Shown here: positions 53,388 to 61,838 of the stretch, in pieces
Layout: the number at the start of each line of letters is the position of its first letter
Numbering within the stretch: the first letter of the stretch is position 1
Source: Planococcus sp. ISL-109
GTDB taxonomy: Bacteria > Bacillota > Bacilli > Bacillales_A > Planococcaceae
Reading direction: 5' to 3'
Length of the DNA: 64,000 bases
NCBI RefSeq assembly: GCF_018613655.1
Contig: NZ_JAGGPW010000004.1
Span: forward strand, 524,627-588,626
Translations under genes and position numbers: made by a program
Notes under the pieces: model-generated
What the model saw: the letters and a program-made list of their open reading frames with translations, nothing else
Databases searched by the model: none
What the model was told of the DNA's origin: nothing

Positions 53388-54032
53388 TCAGATATTGTGC
53401 AGTGCTTTTTCGATTTCTTCGTCGCCGGACGTCAATTCAAAAGTTTTATCGGCGAGCTCGGGATTGTCAAGGCAGGCGAGTATGACTGCAGCAACGTCTT
53501 GTCTCGGGATGCTGCCGGTTTCGAGTTTTCCTGCAGCGGCAATTTTTCCGTTTGCCGGTTCGTCCGTCAATAAGCCTGGACGGATGATTGTGTATGAAAG
53601 GCTGCTCGCTTGGAGGATACGGTCGGCATGATATTTGGCGATATAATACGGCGTCATTTCTTTCGTCCATTGCGAACGGTCATCAGCATGGATGGCACTG
53701 ACCATGACAAAGCGTTTGATGCCAGCGAGTTCAGCTGCTTCCACCGCTTTTGCTGCGCCGTCAAGGTCGACCGTTAAGGTTTTGTCCGCACCTGTAGAGC
53801 CGCCGCTGCCGGCAGTAAAGACGACCGCGTCGCATCCGTCCATTGCCTGCTGAAGTTCTGCGACTGACCCTTCAAGGCTCGCCACGAATGTTTCTGCGTT
53901 CAACTCATCGAAAAAGGGCTGTTGTTCCAGCTGGCGGATCAGTGCTTTCACGTGATGCTGCGGATGTTCTGCCATCAGCCGGACGAGGTGCTGTCCGATT
54001 TTTCCATTCGCGCCAATTACTAAAGTTTTCAT
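53388..54032 (-). CDS. NAD(P)-binding atypical SDR (YhfK/NmrA-like)
   Basis: A 214-residue atypical short-chain dehydrogenase with the N-terminal Rossmann motif GANGKIGQHL (residues 7-16), VFTAGSGG in the middle, and YYIAKYHAD for the Tyr/Lys pair. Related proteins act as NAD(P)-dependent epimerase/quinone reductase-like enzymes or redox sensors; substrate unknown. AAAAAGGAG precedes the ATG. A GGTATATACC palindrome lies about 35 bases upstream of its start. Confidence 0.85.
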   Translation of the reverse strand: MKTLVIGANGKIGQHLVRLMAEHPQHHVKALIRQLEQQPFFDELNAETFVASLEGSVAELQQAMDGCDAVVFTAGSGGSTGADKTLTVDLDGAAKAVEAAELAGIKRFVMVSAIHADDRSQWTKEMTPYYIAKYHADRILQASSLSYTIIRPGLLTDEPANGKIAAAGKLETGSIPRQDVAAVILACLDNPELADKTFELTSGDEEIEKALHNI

Positions 54033-54066
54033 GGGGGCATTCTCCTTTTTCTATAAGATTATGTAA

Positions 54067-54076
54067 GGTATATACC
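54067..54076. promoter_or_regulatory. Possible operator palindrome
   Basis: A perfect 10-base palindrome GGTATATACC in the divergent gap between the atypical SDR gene and the 69-residue membrane-protein gene, inside the likely promoter region of the former. Regulator unknown. Confidence 0.3.
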
Positions 54077-54205
54077 CCAAATAGATGGAAATAGCCAAAA
54101 ACTAGGGCATGATGCAAAAAATCTAGCATGTATTGTTTCCTCAGTTTTTAGTATAATCATAAAAGTAAAATAATTTAAAAATGTTAAATTATAGGGGTGT
54201 GTTTT

Positions 54206-54415
54206 ATGAGCAAGCAAGTAGAAAAAAATACCTTTTCCTTTTCAGATCGTCAAATAGCGGACACGCCGCCTGATTTCTCTCAATTCAAAGGCAATCGCCT
54301 CGACAAGCAGCCGAATTTATTGGTCGATGGACTCGTTCATGTGTTTTTGACCGCCATCGGAGCGGCTTTACTGATGGCCATCGCTTATGTATTATTCAAT
54401 TACATCAACTGGTAA
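54206..54415 (+). CDS. Single-pass membrane protein, 69 residues
   Basis: Not recognised. A polar N terminus (FSFSDRQIADTPPDF) is followed by one transmembrane helix at ~residues 43-65 (VFLTAIGAALLMAIAYVLF). AGGGGTG (54193-54199) supports ATG 54206; GTG 54197 overlaps that site. It lies 12 bases ahead of the S66 peptidase gene and is probably cotranscribed with it; a TATAAT at 54152-54157 may serve as -10 box. Confidence 0.7.
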   Translation: MSKQVEKNTFSFSDRQIADTPPDFSQFKGNRLDKQPNLLVDGLVHVFLTAIGAALLMAIAYVLFNYINW

Positions 54416-54427
54416 GGAGGACAACAC

Positions 54428-55438
54428 ATGATCCGCTATCCAGATAGACCTTTGAAAACAATCGGAGTCACCGCACCTTCTTCAGGTGTTCCTGAAGCGC
54501 ATCACGATTTGCTGAAGGCTGCCGTTTCGCAGCTCGAACAAACTGGACTTTCTGTTAAGACTAGCGCCAATGCGTGGACACAACAAGGCGCCAGGTCGTC
54601 TTCTGCAGTTGACCGCGCACGACAACTGATCGCCATGTGGCAGGACCCTGAAATCGATGCGATCGTTCCGCCTTGGGGCGGGGAGCTGTTGCTGGAAATT
54701 TTGGAGCATACTGATTTCCAGTCGACCACGCCGAAATGGCTGCTCGGTTATTCCGACTTGAGCCTGCTTACTTTAGCGGCAACATTGAATACCGGGATCG
54801 CCACCGCACACGGAACGAATATCATCGATCTGCGCGGCAGCGAAACTGACCCGACGACGGTGCGTTGGCGAGATGTGCTCGAATCGACACAAGGAGCCGT
54901 CATTGAGCAGACTTCATCAAAATTTTACCAGAAAAGCTGGGAGCACGACAAGCCGACACCTGCCGTCTTTCATTTAGATGAGCCAACTGTCTGGAAGACG
55001 GCTTCCGGTCACGCGGAACAAATGGACGGCCGTTTGCTCGGCGGCTGCATCGACGTCATCCGCCATTTGATCGGCACACCGTATGGCGATGTGGCAGGAT
55101 TCCGCACAGCGCATATCCCGGGTGAACCGGTTGTCTGGTATTTGGAAAACTGTGAACTGACCGTCACCGATTTGAAACGCAGCTTGTTGCAAATGAAATA
55201 TGCGGGATGGTTCGACAATTGTGCAGGCATCGTGTTCGGCAGAAGTGCCGCAAACGGGCCGGTGCAAGGTTATACGGCAGAAGATGTATACGCTGAACTG
55301 GCGGAACAGCTGAACGTTCCGATCATTTATGACGCGGATATCGGCCACCAGCCGCCTCAGCTGGTCTTTGTCAACGGTGCCTATGCGACTGTTCACGCGC
55401 AAGACGGCATAGGGCGGGTCGTTCAGGAATTTCGTTGA
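54428..55438 (+). CDS. S66 family peptidase (LD-carboxypeptidase / MccF-like)
   Basis: A 336-residue serine peptidase of family S66. The nucleophile is Ser109 in LLGYSDLSLL, with the Glu and His of the triad in WYLENCELT and DIGHQPPQ. Members cut the LD bond of murein tetrapeptides during recycling or, in the MccF subgroup, inactivate microcin C-type toxins by hydrolysing acyl-sulfamoyl adenylates. The length and absence of a signal peptide fit either; no other immunity gene is nearby to decide. Confidence 0.88.
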   Translation: MIRYPDRPLKTIGVTAPSSGVPEAHHDLLKAAVSQLEQTGLSVKTSANAWTQQGARSSSAVDRARQLIAMWQDPEIDAIVPPWGGELLLEILEHTDFQSTTPKWLLGYSDLSLLTLAATLNTGIATAHGTNIIDLRGSETDPTTVRWRDVLESTQGAVIEQTSSKFYQKSWEHDKPTPAVFHLDEPTVWKTASGHAEQMDGRLLGGCIDVIRHLIGTPYGDVAGFRTAHIPGEPVVWYLENCELTVTDLKRSLLQMKYAGWFDNCAGIVFGRSAANGPVQGYTAEDVYAELAEQLNVPIIYDADIGHQPPQLVFVNGAYATVHAQDGIGRVVQEFR

Positions 55439-55479
55439 TGAATTTTAATGGTGCGCTCATTAACGCCATGAAGCCAATA

Positions 55480-55513
55480 AAAAAAGCAGAGACCAAGATC
55501 TCTGCTTTTTTTA
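55480..55513. terminator. Bidirectional terminator
   Basis: AAAAAGCAGAGA pairs with TCTCTGCTTTTT (55481-55510); it sits between the S66 peptidase and the convergent sugar dehydrogenase gene. Confidence 0.9.
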
Positions 55514-56524
55514 CTGTTCGTTTAAAATATACAGCTTGTCGTCGCCATCAGAAGGCGTACCGCGCCCATCCGTGTTGTTGGTGATGAAGTACAAATTGTC
55601 TCCGTCCGAATGAACGTCACGGATGCGTCCGTAGCCTTCGATGGAATCCGTGATTTCAGCCGTTTCGGGATCGAGCACTTCGATCGCAGTGCCGCGCAGC
55701 GCTGCGATGTACAATGAACCGTTGTGGAAATCAATGCCGCTCGGCGCCCACGTATTATCGGCACCACTTGTGGCAAACGGGGCTTTCATGCCGTCCGCAG
55801 TTTCTTCCCCTTCGATTTCCGGCCAGCCGTAATTGGCGTCTTGTTCGATTATGTTGATTTCGTCATTGGCGGATTGGCCGTGTTCGGAAGCATACATCAC
55901 GCCATCCGACCAGGCGATTCCTTGCGGGTTGCGGTGGCCGGTCGAGTAGATTTCGAATTCGCCGAACTCATTGAGCCGGAGAATTTTGCCGTTGACCGAT
56001 GCCGGGTCCTGTGCGAGTTCCGGGTTGGAGGCGTCGCCGACCGTGGCATATAAAATACCGTCGTCATCGATTTCCAAGCGGCCGCCGTGATGGACATTGC
56101 CGGTCGGAATGCCGGCAAGGAGTATGTCGGTTTCCGTCCAGCTGCCAGCTTCCAAGCGGAAGCTGGCAATTTTATTATACGAATTGCCGTTTTCTTCATA
56201 GACATAATAGCCATAAGCTTCTTGGGATACACTAAAATCAGGCTTCAGGACAAACCCGAGAAAGCCAGCTTCCGATGCATCAGATAGTGTCGAAGTAAAG
56301 TTGACCGCTTGCCGCTCTACAACGCCTTCTGCATCAATGTAAGCAACCGTTCCTGGCCGTTCCGAGACATAAAAAACATCTTCATGTTTGTTGATTGACC
56401 AAGGGGCATCAAGGTTAGTCGCGATGACATCCGCAGGGGCAGTCGCTTCATCGGGATTTGCAGGTGAATTGCTGCAGCCGGTGAGGGCAATTGCGAGAAT
56501 TCCGGGAAAGAGCCATTTTTTCAA
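55511..56524 (-). CDS. PQQ-type sugar dehydrogenase lipoprotein
   Basis: A 337-residue secreted lipoprotein of the glucose/sorbosone (aldose sugar) dehydrogenase beta-propeller family. The signal peptide ends in the lipobox ALTGC (Cys ~16), followed by propeller segments with NVHHGGRLEIDDDG, TGHRNPQGIAW and EHGQSANDEINI that hold the catalytic His and calcium/PQQ ligands. TTG at 56524 is chosen because AAAAAGGAGG lies 8 bases upstream; the longer ATG start at 56551 would add residues before the signal. No PQQ synthesis genes are in view, so the cofactor is uncertain. Confidence 0.87.
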   Translation of the reverse strand: MKKWLFPGILAIALTGCSNSPANPDEATAPADVIATNLDAPWSINKHEDVFYVSERPGTVAYIDAEGVVERQAVNFTSTLSDASEAGFLGFVLKPDFSVSQEAYGYYVYEENGNSYNKIASFRLEAGSWTETDILLAGIPTGNVHHGGRLEIDDDGILYATVGDASNPELAQDPASVNGKILRLNEFGEFEIYSTGHRNPQGIAWSDGVMYASEHGQSANDEINIIEQDANYGWPEIEGEETADGMKAPFATSGADNTWAPSGIDFHNGSLYIAALRGTAIEVLDPETAEITDSIEGYGRIRDVHSDGDNLYFITNNTDGRGTPSDGDDKLYILNEQ

Positions 56525-56601
56525 CTTGAAAACCTCCTTTTTATTCATCATAATCGAAGCAGGGAGCGATGGGAAATGAAAGACAGCAAGGAGGGCAAGA
56601 A

Positions 56602-56721
56602 ATGCCGTTATTAAAAGAAGTGAAAGAAGAGCAAGAAATCCGCCGCAAGCGCAACATGATCCGCATCATCACCTGGATTAGCATCGCAGTCGTTTTGTTC
56701 ATACTCTGGTATGTGCTGTAA
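56602..56721 (+). CDS. Tiny single-pass membrane protein, 39 residues
   Basis: An ORF of 39 codons starting MPLLKEVKEEQE with a strong AAGGAGGG (56588-56595) 6 bases upstream. A charged, basic N-terminal half (EIRRKRN) is followed by a transmembrane helix of ~20 residues to the C terminus (ITWISIAVVLFILWYVL). It is bounded by a bidirectional terminator and divergent from the lipoprotein gene. Function unknown; the clean design argues it is real. Confidence 0.65.
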   Translation: MPLLKEVKEEQEIRRKRNMIRIITWISIAVVLFILWYVL

Positions 56722-56745
56722 GCGATTGTGCAAATGATGGACAAG

Positions 56746-56787
56746 AAAAAAGCGCGAAGCCCTGAATTCAGGGTTTCGCGCTTTTTT
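56746..56787. terminator. Bidirectional terminator
   Basis: A 15-bp stem-loop, GCGCGAAGCCCTGAA with TTCAGGGTTTCGCGC (56752-56781, one mismatch), flanked by A7 and T6; between the 39-residue gene and the convergent membrane-protein gene. Confidence 0.92.
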
Positions 56788-57115
56788 AGGTTTTGCTGTT
56801 CTGCTGGGGTTTCGTGATGAACAATTCGACGACGACAAATACCGTCGCCAAAACGATCATCAAGTTGACGAGACCGGCGTCCAAATATTTGTCACGGAAA
56901 ATCATCGCCACAGCCAACACATAAAACACCGCTTGCGTCACTTTGGCAGCTGGGGGCACCGCATTTTTCGGATAGCGCAGCCGCCCGAGCTGGAACATCA
57001 AAAAGGCCAGCAGCAAGATCAAATAATACGGCCACGACAGATCTTCGCTGACCCCATTATTGACCGCAGCATAAATGGCCAATGGGAGAAAGTAAAACAA
57101 AAGCGTTTTCACCAT
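56786..57115 (-). CDS. Four-helix membrane protein, 109 residues, unknown
   Basis: Not recognised. The sequence has hydrophobic helices at ~3-18, ~28-45, ~58-75 and ~82-100 with short polar loops and a Lys/Gln-rich C terminus. It lies 15 bases downstream of another small membrane protein on the same strand, so the two are probably one operon. Confidence 0.75.
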   Translation of the reverse strand: MVKTLLFYFLPLAIYAAVNNGVSEDLSWPYYLILLLAFLMFQLGRLRYPKNAVPPAAKVTQAVFYVLAVAMIFRDKYLDAGLVNLMIVLATVFVVVELFITKPQQNSKT

Positions 57116-57130
57116 AGATCCTCATTTCTG

Positions 57131-57343
57131 CTATTTTTTTCGTTGCTGGTCCGTTTGCTTCGCTTTGACGATATGGTATAGGTTATAGATGGCGAAAGCG
57201 AGCGCAATGCCGATAATGATGATCGACAAGAGCGGATAAAGCGTTACCCCGTCACGCGAAATGTCTGCAATGCGCGAATAGATGATGATTGGTCCGATCA
57301 GTAAGATGAAAATATCGAGTGCCGTTCCTAGTTTCGATCTCAT
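57131..57343 (-). CDS. Two-helix membrane protein, 70 residues, unknown
   Basis: Not recognised. Two transmembrane helices (~8-24 and ~38-60) and a basic KAKQTDQQRKK tail. CTGGAGG lies 6 bases before the ATG at 57343; the frame's longer ATG at 57421 overlaps the upstream terminator and lacks a ribosome binding site. First gene of a two-gene minus-strand unit. Confidence 0.72.
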   Translation of the reverse strand: MRSKLGTALDIFILLIGPIIIYSRIADISRDGVTLYPLLSIIIIGIALAFAIYNLYHIVKAKQTDQQRKK

Positions 57344-57411
57344 ACATAGCCTCCAGTAAATCAGGATGTCTCCATCATAGCAGAATCCGGCAGCGTCTGG
57401 CATGTCAAAAC

Positions 57412-57445
57412 TAAAAAGCAACCATTCTAATTGAATGGCTGCTTC
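57412..57445 (-). terminator. Terminator of the RNase HI-like/YpdP operon
   Basis: On the minus strand GCAGCCATTC and GAATGGTTGC (one G-T pair) close an AATTA loop and run into TTTTTAG, just after the stop at 57448. Confidence 0.85.
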
Positions 57446-57447
57446 GG

Positions 57448-57837
57448 CTATTTGTGCTTATTGAGCTTTTGGTTGGCGAGCGCATGCGCTGCCTTGTTTT
57501 GCGAATCGGGGATCCATTTGATAAAGCAATATTCGAAGCCATCGGCGATATGCAACGCTTCATCGAGAAGTTGCCGGTACACCGGATTTTTCACGAAACG
57601 CTTTTCGAACGCGTCGACGACTAATTTCGAATCGCATTTGATCGAGACCATCCCGGTCGCGAGCGGCTGTGCAAGCTCAAGGCCTTTTAAAAGGGCGATG
57701 AATTCCGCTTGGTGATTGTCCATTTCCCCGAGGTATTCACTCCATTTGATGGAATGCCCTTCGCCGCGTAAAAACACTCCAACGGCGCTGACATTGACAC
57801 GTCCGGCAGTCGAGGCATCGACGAACAGTTCAATCAT
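57448..57837 (-). CDS. RNase HI-like protein (reverse-transcriptase-like fold)
   Basis: A 129-residue protein of the short RNase H family (YpdQ/YpeP-like in B. subtilis). Catalytic-type acidic residues are in LFVDASTAG, HQAEFIALLKGLE and IKCDSKLVVDAF, so the D-E-D core is present; the fourth, Asp in WIPDSQNKAAH, is there too. It may degrade RNA in RNA/DNA hybrids, though close homologues have doubtful activity. AGGAGG lies 7 bases before ATG 57837, and its start overlaps the stop of the upstream transporter gene. Confidence 0.85.
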   Translation of the reverse strand: MIELFVDASTAGRVNVSAVGVFLRGEGHSIKWSEYLGEMDNHQAEFIALLKGLELAQPLATGMVSIKCDSKLVVDAFEKRFVKNPVYRQLLDEALHIADGFEYCFIKWIPDSQNKAAHALANQKLNKHK

Positions 57838-58529
57838 TAAGCGGCCTCCTTCTCGTCGAGCGGGCGGATTTTTTTCGCCATATAGCCGAATGGCGTACCG
57901 AGCACCGACACGATGAATTTCAACACATAGGTCGAGATGAAGATTTGGATCCACACGTCAAACGGAAAGACGCCGTAAAAGGCGATGGACGTGAAGATCA
58001 GCGTATCGAGCAATTGGCTGAGCAGCGTCGAGCCGTTATTGCGGATCCAGAACTGGCTGTCTTTCGGGAACACGCGCCTGAGCGCTGAGAACACGATGAC
58101 GTCGATATGCTGCGCAAGCAGGTAGGCAATTAAACTGGCGATGGCGATTTGCGGCACCAAACCGAAAATCGTTTCAAGTGAACCTTGTGCAAAATCACTT
58201 TCTGCCGAAATGAATTGCAGGCCGAACTGCATTGTCAATACCATGATCAACAGCGACGAAAAGCCGAGCCAGACCGCTTTTTTCGCTTCTTTTCGGCCGT
58301 ATTTTTCGTTCAGGATATCCGTTGCGAGGAACGTGGATGCATACAGGCTGTTTCCAAGTGTTGCCGTCAGCCCGATGATTTCGATCGTTTTCGTCACTTG
58401 GATATTCGCAAGGATGGTGGCGACCGCGACCCAGGCAAACAAACCGGTCTTGCCGAATACTTTATACATGATGAGCAATAACACAAAATTAAACAGGGCA
58501 AAGCTGAGCCCCCATACTTCATTGAACAA
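57837..58529 (-). CDS. ypdP: Queuosine precursor transporter (YhhQ/YpdP family)
   Basis: A 230-residue integral membrane protein with about six helices of the YhhQ/DUF165 family, which import preQ0/preQ1 for queuosine tRNA modification. Recognisable segments are NIQVTKTIEI, ATDILNEKYGRKEAK and STLLSQLLDTLIF. It starts at TTG 58529 with GGAGG 7 bases upstream. The 3' end overlaps the RNase HI-like gene. No PreQ1 riboswitch was recognised in the short upstream region. Confidence 0.87.
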   Translation of the reverse strand: MFNEVWGLSFALFNFVLLLIMYKVFGKTGLFAWVAVATILANIQVTKTIEIIGLTATLGNSLYASTFLATDILNEKYGRKEAKKAVWLGFSSLLIMVLTMQFGLQFISAESDFAQGSLETIFGLVPQIAIASLIAYLLAQHIDVIVFSALRRVFPKDSQFWIRNNGSTLLSQLLDTLIFTSIAFYGVFPFDVWIQIFISTYVLKFIVSVLGTPFGYMAKKIRPLDEKEAA

Positions 58530-58672
58530 ACGAGTTCCTCCTTAGTTTTGGTAGAGCGGGAAGTTTCGAACCGCTGATGGACCAAAATGTCCCAGGCCAG
58601 TATACCGATTGTTGCAGAAAAAAACAAATTCATAGTAGAATAATAGAATGACATTTTGCGGAGGGACTCATT

Positions 58673-58867
58673 ATGAAGAAAGTATCCATCATCAATGAAA
58701 TAGATGACATGCTCAGCACCTATTGTGAAGGGTGCTTTGTCAAAGCCCAACTCCGCAAGGACGAAGGAAAAACAGCCGCGCACCGCTTCTGCATCAGCGA
58801 ATGCACCGTCGGCACCCAGCTGCAATTTTTGGGGCAGGAACTGAATAAAATGGGCTCCAGAGGTTGA
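58673..58867 (+). CDS. Small zinc-finger protein (DUF2602, YpeQ-like)
   Basis: A 64-residue protein with four conserved cysteines: TYCEGCFVKAQL (C-x2-C) and HRFCISECTVG (C-x3-C), the pattern of the small zinc-finger YpeQ/DUF2602 family found near ypdP/ypeP and cspD in B. subtilis. Probably binds zinc; role unknown. CGGAGGG precedes the ATG. It faces the cold-shock gene across a bidirectional terminator. Confidence 0.82.
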   Translation: MKKVSIINEIDDMLSTYCEGCFVKAQLRKDEGKTAAHRFCISECTVGTQLQFLGQELNKMGSRG

Positions 58868-58886
58868 CTTGGATGATTTAACCAAA

Positions 58887-58926
58887 ATAAAAAGCAGGAA
58901 CGGAAAAATCCGTTCCTGCTTTTTTC
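58887..58926. terminator. Bidirectional terminator
   Basis: AAAGCAGGAACGGA (58891-58904) pairs with TCCGTTCCTGCTTT (58909-58922), with A and T runs on either side. Confidence 0.92.
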
Positions 58927-59136
58927 TTATTCGTTATCAATAAGGAGGACGTTTGCTGCTTGTGGGCCGCGGTTGCCGTCGATGATCTCGAACGACACGG
59001 GTTTGCCTTCTTGCAACGTGCGGAAACCATCACCTTGGATACCGGTGAAATGGACGAAAACGTCATCACCGTTGTCACATTCGATAAAGCCATAGCCTTT
59101 TTCAGAATTGAACCATTTCACAACTCCATGGTGCAT
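58927..59136 (-). CDS. Cold-shock family RNA chaperone
   Basis: A 69-residue CspA/CspD-type protein that melts RNA secondary structure. Both RNA-binding motifs are present: GYGFIE (RNP1-like KGYGFIEC) and VFVHFTGI (RNP2). It begins MHHGVVKWF instead of the usual M-x-x-G-KVKWF. GGGGGAAGG precedes the ATG. By position next to the YpeQ-like gene it is probably the cspD orthologue, but paralogues are hard to tell apart. Confidence 0.95.
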   Translation of the reverse strand: MHHGVVKWFNSEKGYGFIECDNGDDVFVHFTGIQGDGFRTLQEGKPVSFEIIDGNRGPQAANVLLIDNE

Positions 59137-59198
59137 GGACCTTCCCCCTATATATTCGGATTGTCAGAAACCAAGCCAATGAGACAATGGATGGATTA

Positions 59199-59227
59199 AC
59201 TATACATGATGGTGCATATAAGGTCAA
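59199..59227 (-). promoter_or_regulatory. Promoter of the cold-shock gene
   Basis: On the minus strand TTGACC and TATAGT are separated by 17 bases, giving a transcript with a ~55-base 5' untranslated region, shorter than the long leaders of thermosensing csp mRNAs. Confidence 0.7.
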
Positions 59228-59302
59228 TATGGCGAAGAGCCGCCGTTTGTAAGGTTTTCGCGTTATACTGGTAGTGACAGTATGAATAGAAGGAGCGATT
59301 TG

Positions 59303-59938
59303 ATGAACCACCCAGCCATTCCCGAATGCCGAATAAAAGTAAAACAGATATATGAAACTTTCGATGCTAGCCACGACTGGCAGCATATCGAACGGGTTAT
59401 GCAGAATGCCTGGCACATTGCGCAAACTGAAGGCGGCGATCCGTTATTGATCGAGCTTGCGGTATTGCTTCACGATGTGTCCGATCCAAAATACAAAAAA
59501 GACGGTGAAGACTGGGAACAGGAAATTCTCCAACAGCTTGAGCTGACGGCCGAACAGCGGGGGAAGATTCGCTCCATTATCACAACCGTATCCTTTAAAG
59601 GCGGCACGAACGATGAGCCGGATTCCATCGAAGGAAAAATCGTCCGCGATGCCGACAGGCTCGATGCAATCGGCGCAATCGGCATCGCGCGAGCGTTTGC
59701 TTACGGCGGAGCCAAGGGGCGAAAATTCTACGACCCGGCCGAAAGAGCGCGTACGGCGATGACGGAAAGTGAATACCGGACGGGCGGGACGAGCACTGTG
59801 ACACATTTTTACGAGAAACTATTACTGCTCAAAGAGCTCATGGTGACGGATAGCGGGAAGCAAATGGCTGAAGAAAGACACCAGTTTATGCTATCCTTTC
59901 TAGAGCAACTACAAAACGAAACGGATGGGAAAAAATGA
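59303..59938 (+). CDS. ypgQ: HD-domain phosphohydrolase (YpgQ-like)
   Basis: A 211-residue HD-superfamily hydrolase. Metal-binding residues are in ASHDWQHIERV, LAVLLHDVSD (the HD pair) and IVRDADRLDAIG. B. subtilis YpgQ is reported as a nucleotide pyrophosphohydrolase, which fits length and motifs. AGAAGGAG (59288-59295) is 7 bases before ATG 59303; an ATG at 59282 is in frame but lacks a site. Its stop overlaps the ABC-F start (ATGA). Confidence 0.87.
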   Translation: MNHPAIPECRIKVKQIYETFDASHDWQHIERVMQNAWHIAQTEGGDPLLIELAVLLHDVSDPKYKKDGEDWEQEILQQLELTAEQRGKIRSIITTVSFKGGTNDEPDSIEGKIVRDADRLDAIGAIGIARAFAYGGAKGRKFYDPAERARTAMTESEYRTGGTSTVTHFYEKLLLLKELMVTDSGKQMAEERHQFMLSFLEQLQNETDGKK

Positions 59939-61815
59939 GCCACTTACATGTAAAGCACTTAAGCAAATCAGTGGGGGTCAAAACCCTCTTCACCAATGTC
60001 GAATTTTCATTGTATCCAGGAGAACGCGCCGGCTTGATCGGCGTCAACGGCACCGGCAAGTCGACACTGTTGTCGATTCTAGCTGGAGATGTCGAATCGG
60101 ACTCCATGGAAATGGACCATCCGAAAAAATACCGCATCACCTATTTGATGCAAGAGCCTGAATTTGACGAATCGCTGACGGTCCTCGAGACGGTGTTCTC
60201 CGGCGATTCACCGCTGCTTGCACTTAACCGCTCTTATGAAAAAGCGTTGGTCAATATGATGGCTGACTCAAGCTCTGAACAATTGCAGGAAGAATTGATG
60301 AAAATCCAGGAAGGCATGGAGCAGGAAAATGCCTGGGACATCAATGCTTTAGCGAAGACCGCCTTGACCAAACTTGGCATCGATATGTACGACCAGCAGA
60401 TCAGCGAGTTGTCAGGCGGCCAGCGCAAGCGGGTAGCCCTCGCGAAAGCGCTCATCGAACCGGCCGACTTGATTCTGTTGGATGAGCCGACCAACCATTT
60501 GGACGCCGGCTCTACGGAATGGCTGCAGGAAACGTTGTTGCGCATGAACAGCGCGATGCTTTTCGTTACGCATGACCGTTATTTCCTCGATGCCGTCTCG
60601 ACGCATATTTTTGAACTCGCGGACCAAACCCTTTACACACATAAAGGCAATTACGGCGATTATCTCGAAGCGAAAGCCATTCGCGAGGAAGTGTCCGAAG
60701 CTTCCAAGCAGAAAATGAACAACCGTTTCCGCTCGGAGCTGAAATGGATACGCCGCGGTGCGAAAGCCCGTAGCACGAAACAAAAAGCGCGCATCCAGCG
60801 CTTTGACCAATTGGCCGAAGATGTGCAGTCCACATCGGACAACACGAGCTTGGAATTGTCGATGCAAAGCCAGCGCCTCGGCAAGAAAATCATCGAAGGG
60901 GAAGGCTTGGCCGTTTCGTACGGCGACCAGAAAATTTTCCATTCATTCGACTTCTTGCTGCAAGGCGGCGACCGCATCGGCATCGTCGGCCCGAACGGTG
61001 CAGGTAAATCGACGCTCATGAAATTGATTGCAGGGGACATAGAAGCGTCGGCTGGCAGCTTGGATTATGGCAGCACCGTCAAAATCGCACATTTCACGCA
61101 ACGTTTGCCGGAAATGGACGAATCCCAGCGCATGATCGAATACATCCAGGAAGTGTCGAGTGATTTTGAAGCGGAAAAAGGCGTCCGTCTGTCCGCAACA
61201 CAAATGCTCGAACGCTTTTTGTTCCCGTCGAATGCCCATGGTACATTGATCGGTAAATTGTCCGGCGGCGAACGCAAACGCTTGTATTTGCTCAAGCTAT
61301 TGATGGAACAACCGAACATTCTTTTGCTTGATGAGCCGACGAACGATTTGGACATCCAAACTTTGTCGGTATTGGAAGACTTTTTGGAGAACTTCCCGGG
61401 CGTCGTCTTGACCATTTCCCATGACCGGTTTTTCCTCGACCGGATCGCCAAGAAACTTTGGACACTCGGCAGCGGCACCGTCGATGAATACCAAGGTCTT
61501 TATACCGACTGGCTGAAAGAAAAAAAGCCAGTAGTTGAGTCGCAAGCAGTTACTGCGGCACCCGAAGTAGCAGCAGAGCCTGCAACTAGCAAAAAGAAGA
61601 AAATGAGTTTCCTCGAGCAAAAAGAATACGAAGGCATTCTCGAGAAAATCGCACAGGTTGAAGAGAAAATAGAACAGACCGAAGCCTCTATGTCGAGCGC
61701 CGGATCTGATTTCGATAAATTGCAGGAATTGACCGACACAATCGATGCTTACACGGCCGAGTACGATGAACTGATCGAGCGGTGGAGCCATCTGCAGGAA
61801 ATGGCAGAATCGTAA
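59935..61815 (+). CDS. ABC-F family ATPase (YfmR/Uup-like)
   Basis: A 626-residue cytosolic twin-ATPase of the ABC-F type, with no membrane domain. Walker A motifs are GVNGTGKST (~36-44) and GPNGAGKST (~345-353); signatures LSGGQRKR and LSGGERKR; both Walker B/EPTN boxes (LLDEPTNHLD, LLDEPTNDLD) are intact. The inter-domain linker (~240-310) is charged, and the C terminus (~560-626) is a coiled coil after an Ala/Pro/Lys linker, as in Uup/YfmR, which act on stalled ribosomes. Coupled to the HD gene by a 4-base overlap. Confidence 0.9.
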   Translation: MSHLHVKHLSKSVGVKTLFTNVEFSLYPGERAGLIGVNGTGKSTLLSILAGDVESDSMEMDHPKKYRITYLMQEPEFDESLTVLETVFSGDSPLLALNRSYEKALVNMMADSSSEQLQEELMKIQEGMEQENAWDINALAKTALTKLGIDMYDQQISELSGGQRKRVALAKALIEPADLILLDEPTNHLDAGSTEWLQETLLRMNSAMLFVTHDRYFLDAVSTHIFELADQTLYTHKGNYGDYLEAKAIREEVSEASKQKMNNRFRSELKWIRRGAKARSTKQKARIQRFDQLAEDVQSTSDNTSLELSMQSQRLGKKIIEGEGLAVSYGDQKIFHSFDFLLQGGDRIGIVGPNGAGKSTLMKLIAGDIEASAGSLDYGSTVKIAHFTQRLPEMDESQRMIEYIQEVSSDFEAEKGVRLSATQMLERFLFPSNAHGTLIGKLSGGERKRLYLLKLLMEQPNILLLDEPTNDLDIQTLSVLEDFLENFPGVVLTISHDRFFLDRIAKKLWTLGSGTVDEYQGLYTDWLKEKKPVVESQAVTAAPEVAAEPATSKKKKMSFLEQKEYEGILEKIAQVEEKIEQTEASMSSAGSDFDKLQELTDTIDAYTAEYDELIERWSHLQEMAES

Positions 61816-61838
61816 AAATTTTCACAGGGGGGATTATC

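Noticed and set aside
53003-53631. Longer alternative frames (107 and 215 codons) around the small membrane protein
   Set aside because: Their starts lack ribosome binding sites; the 215-codon frame runs across a terminator and the opposing SDR gene.
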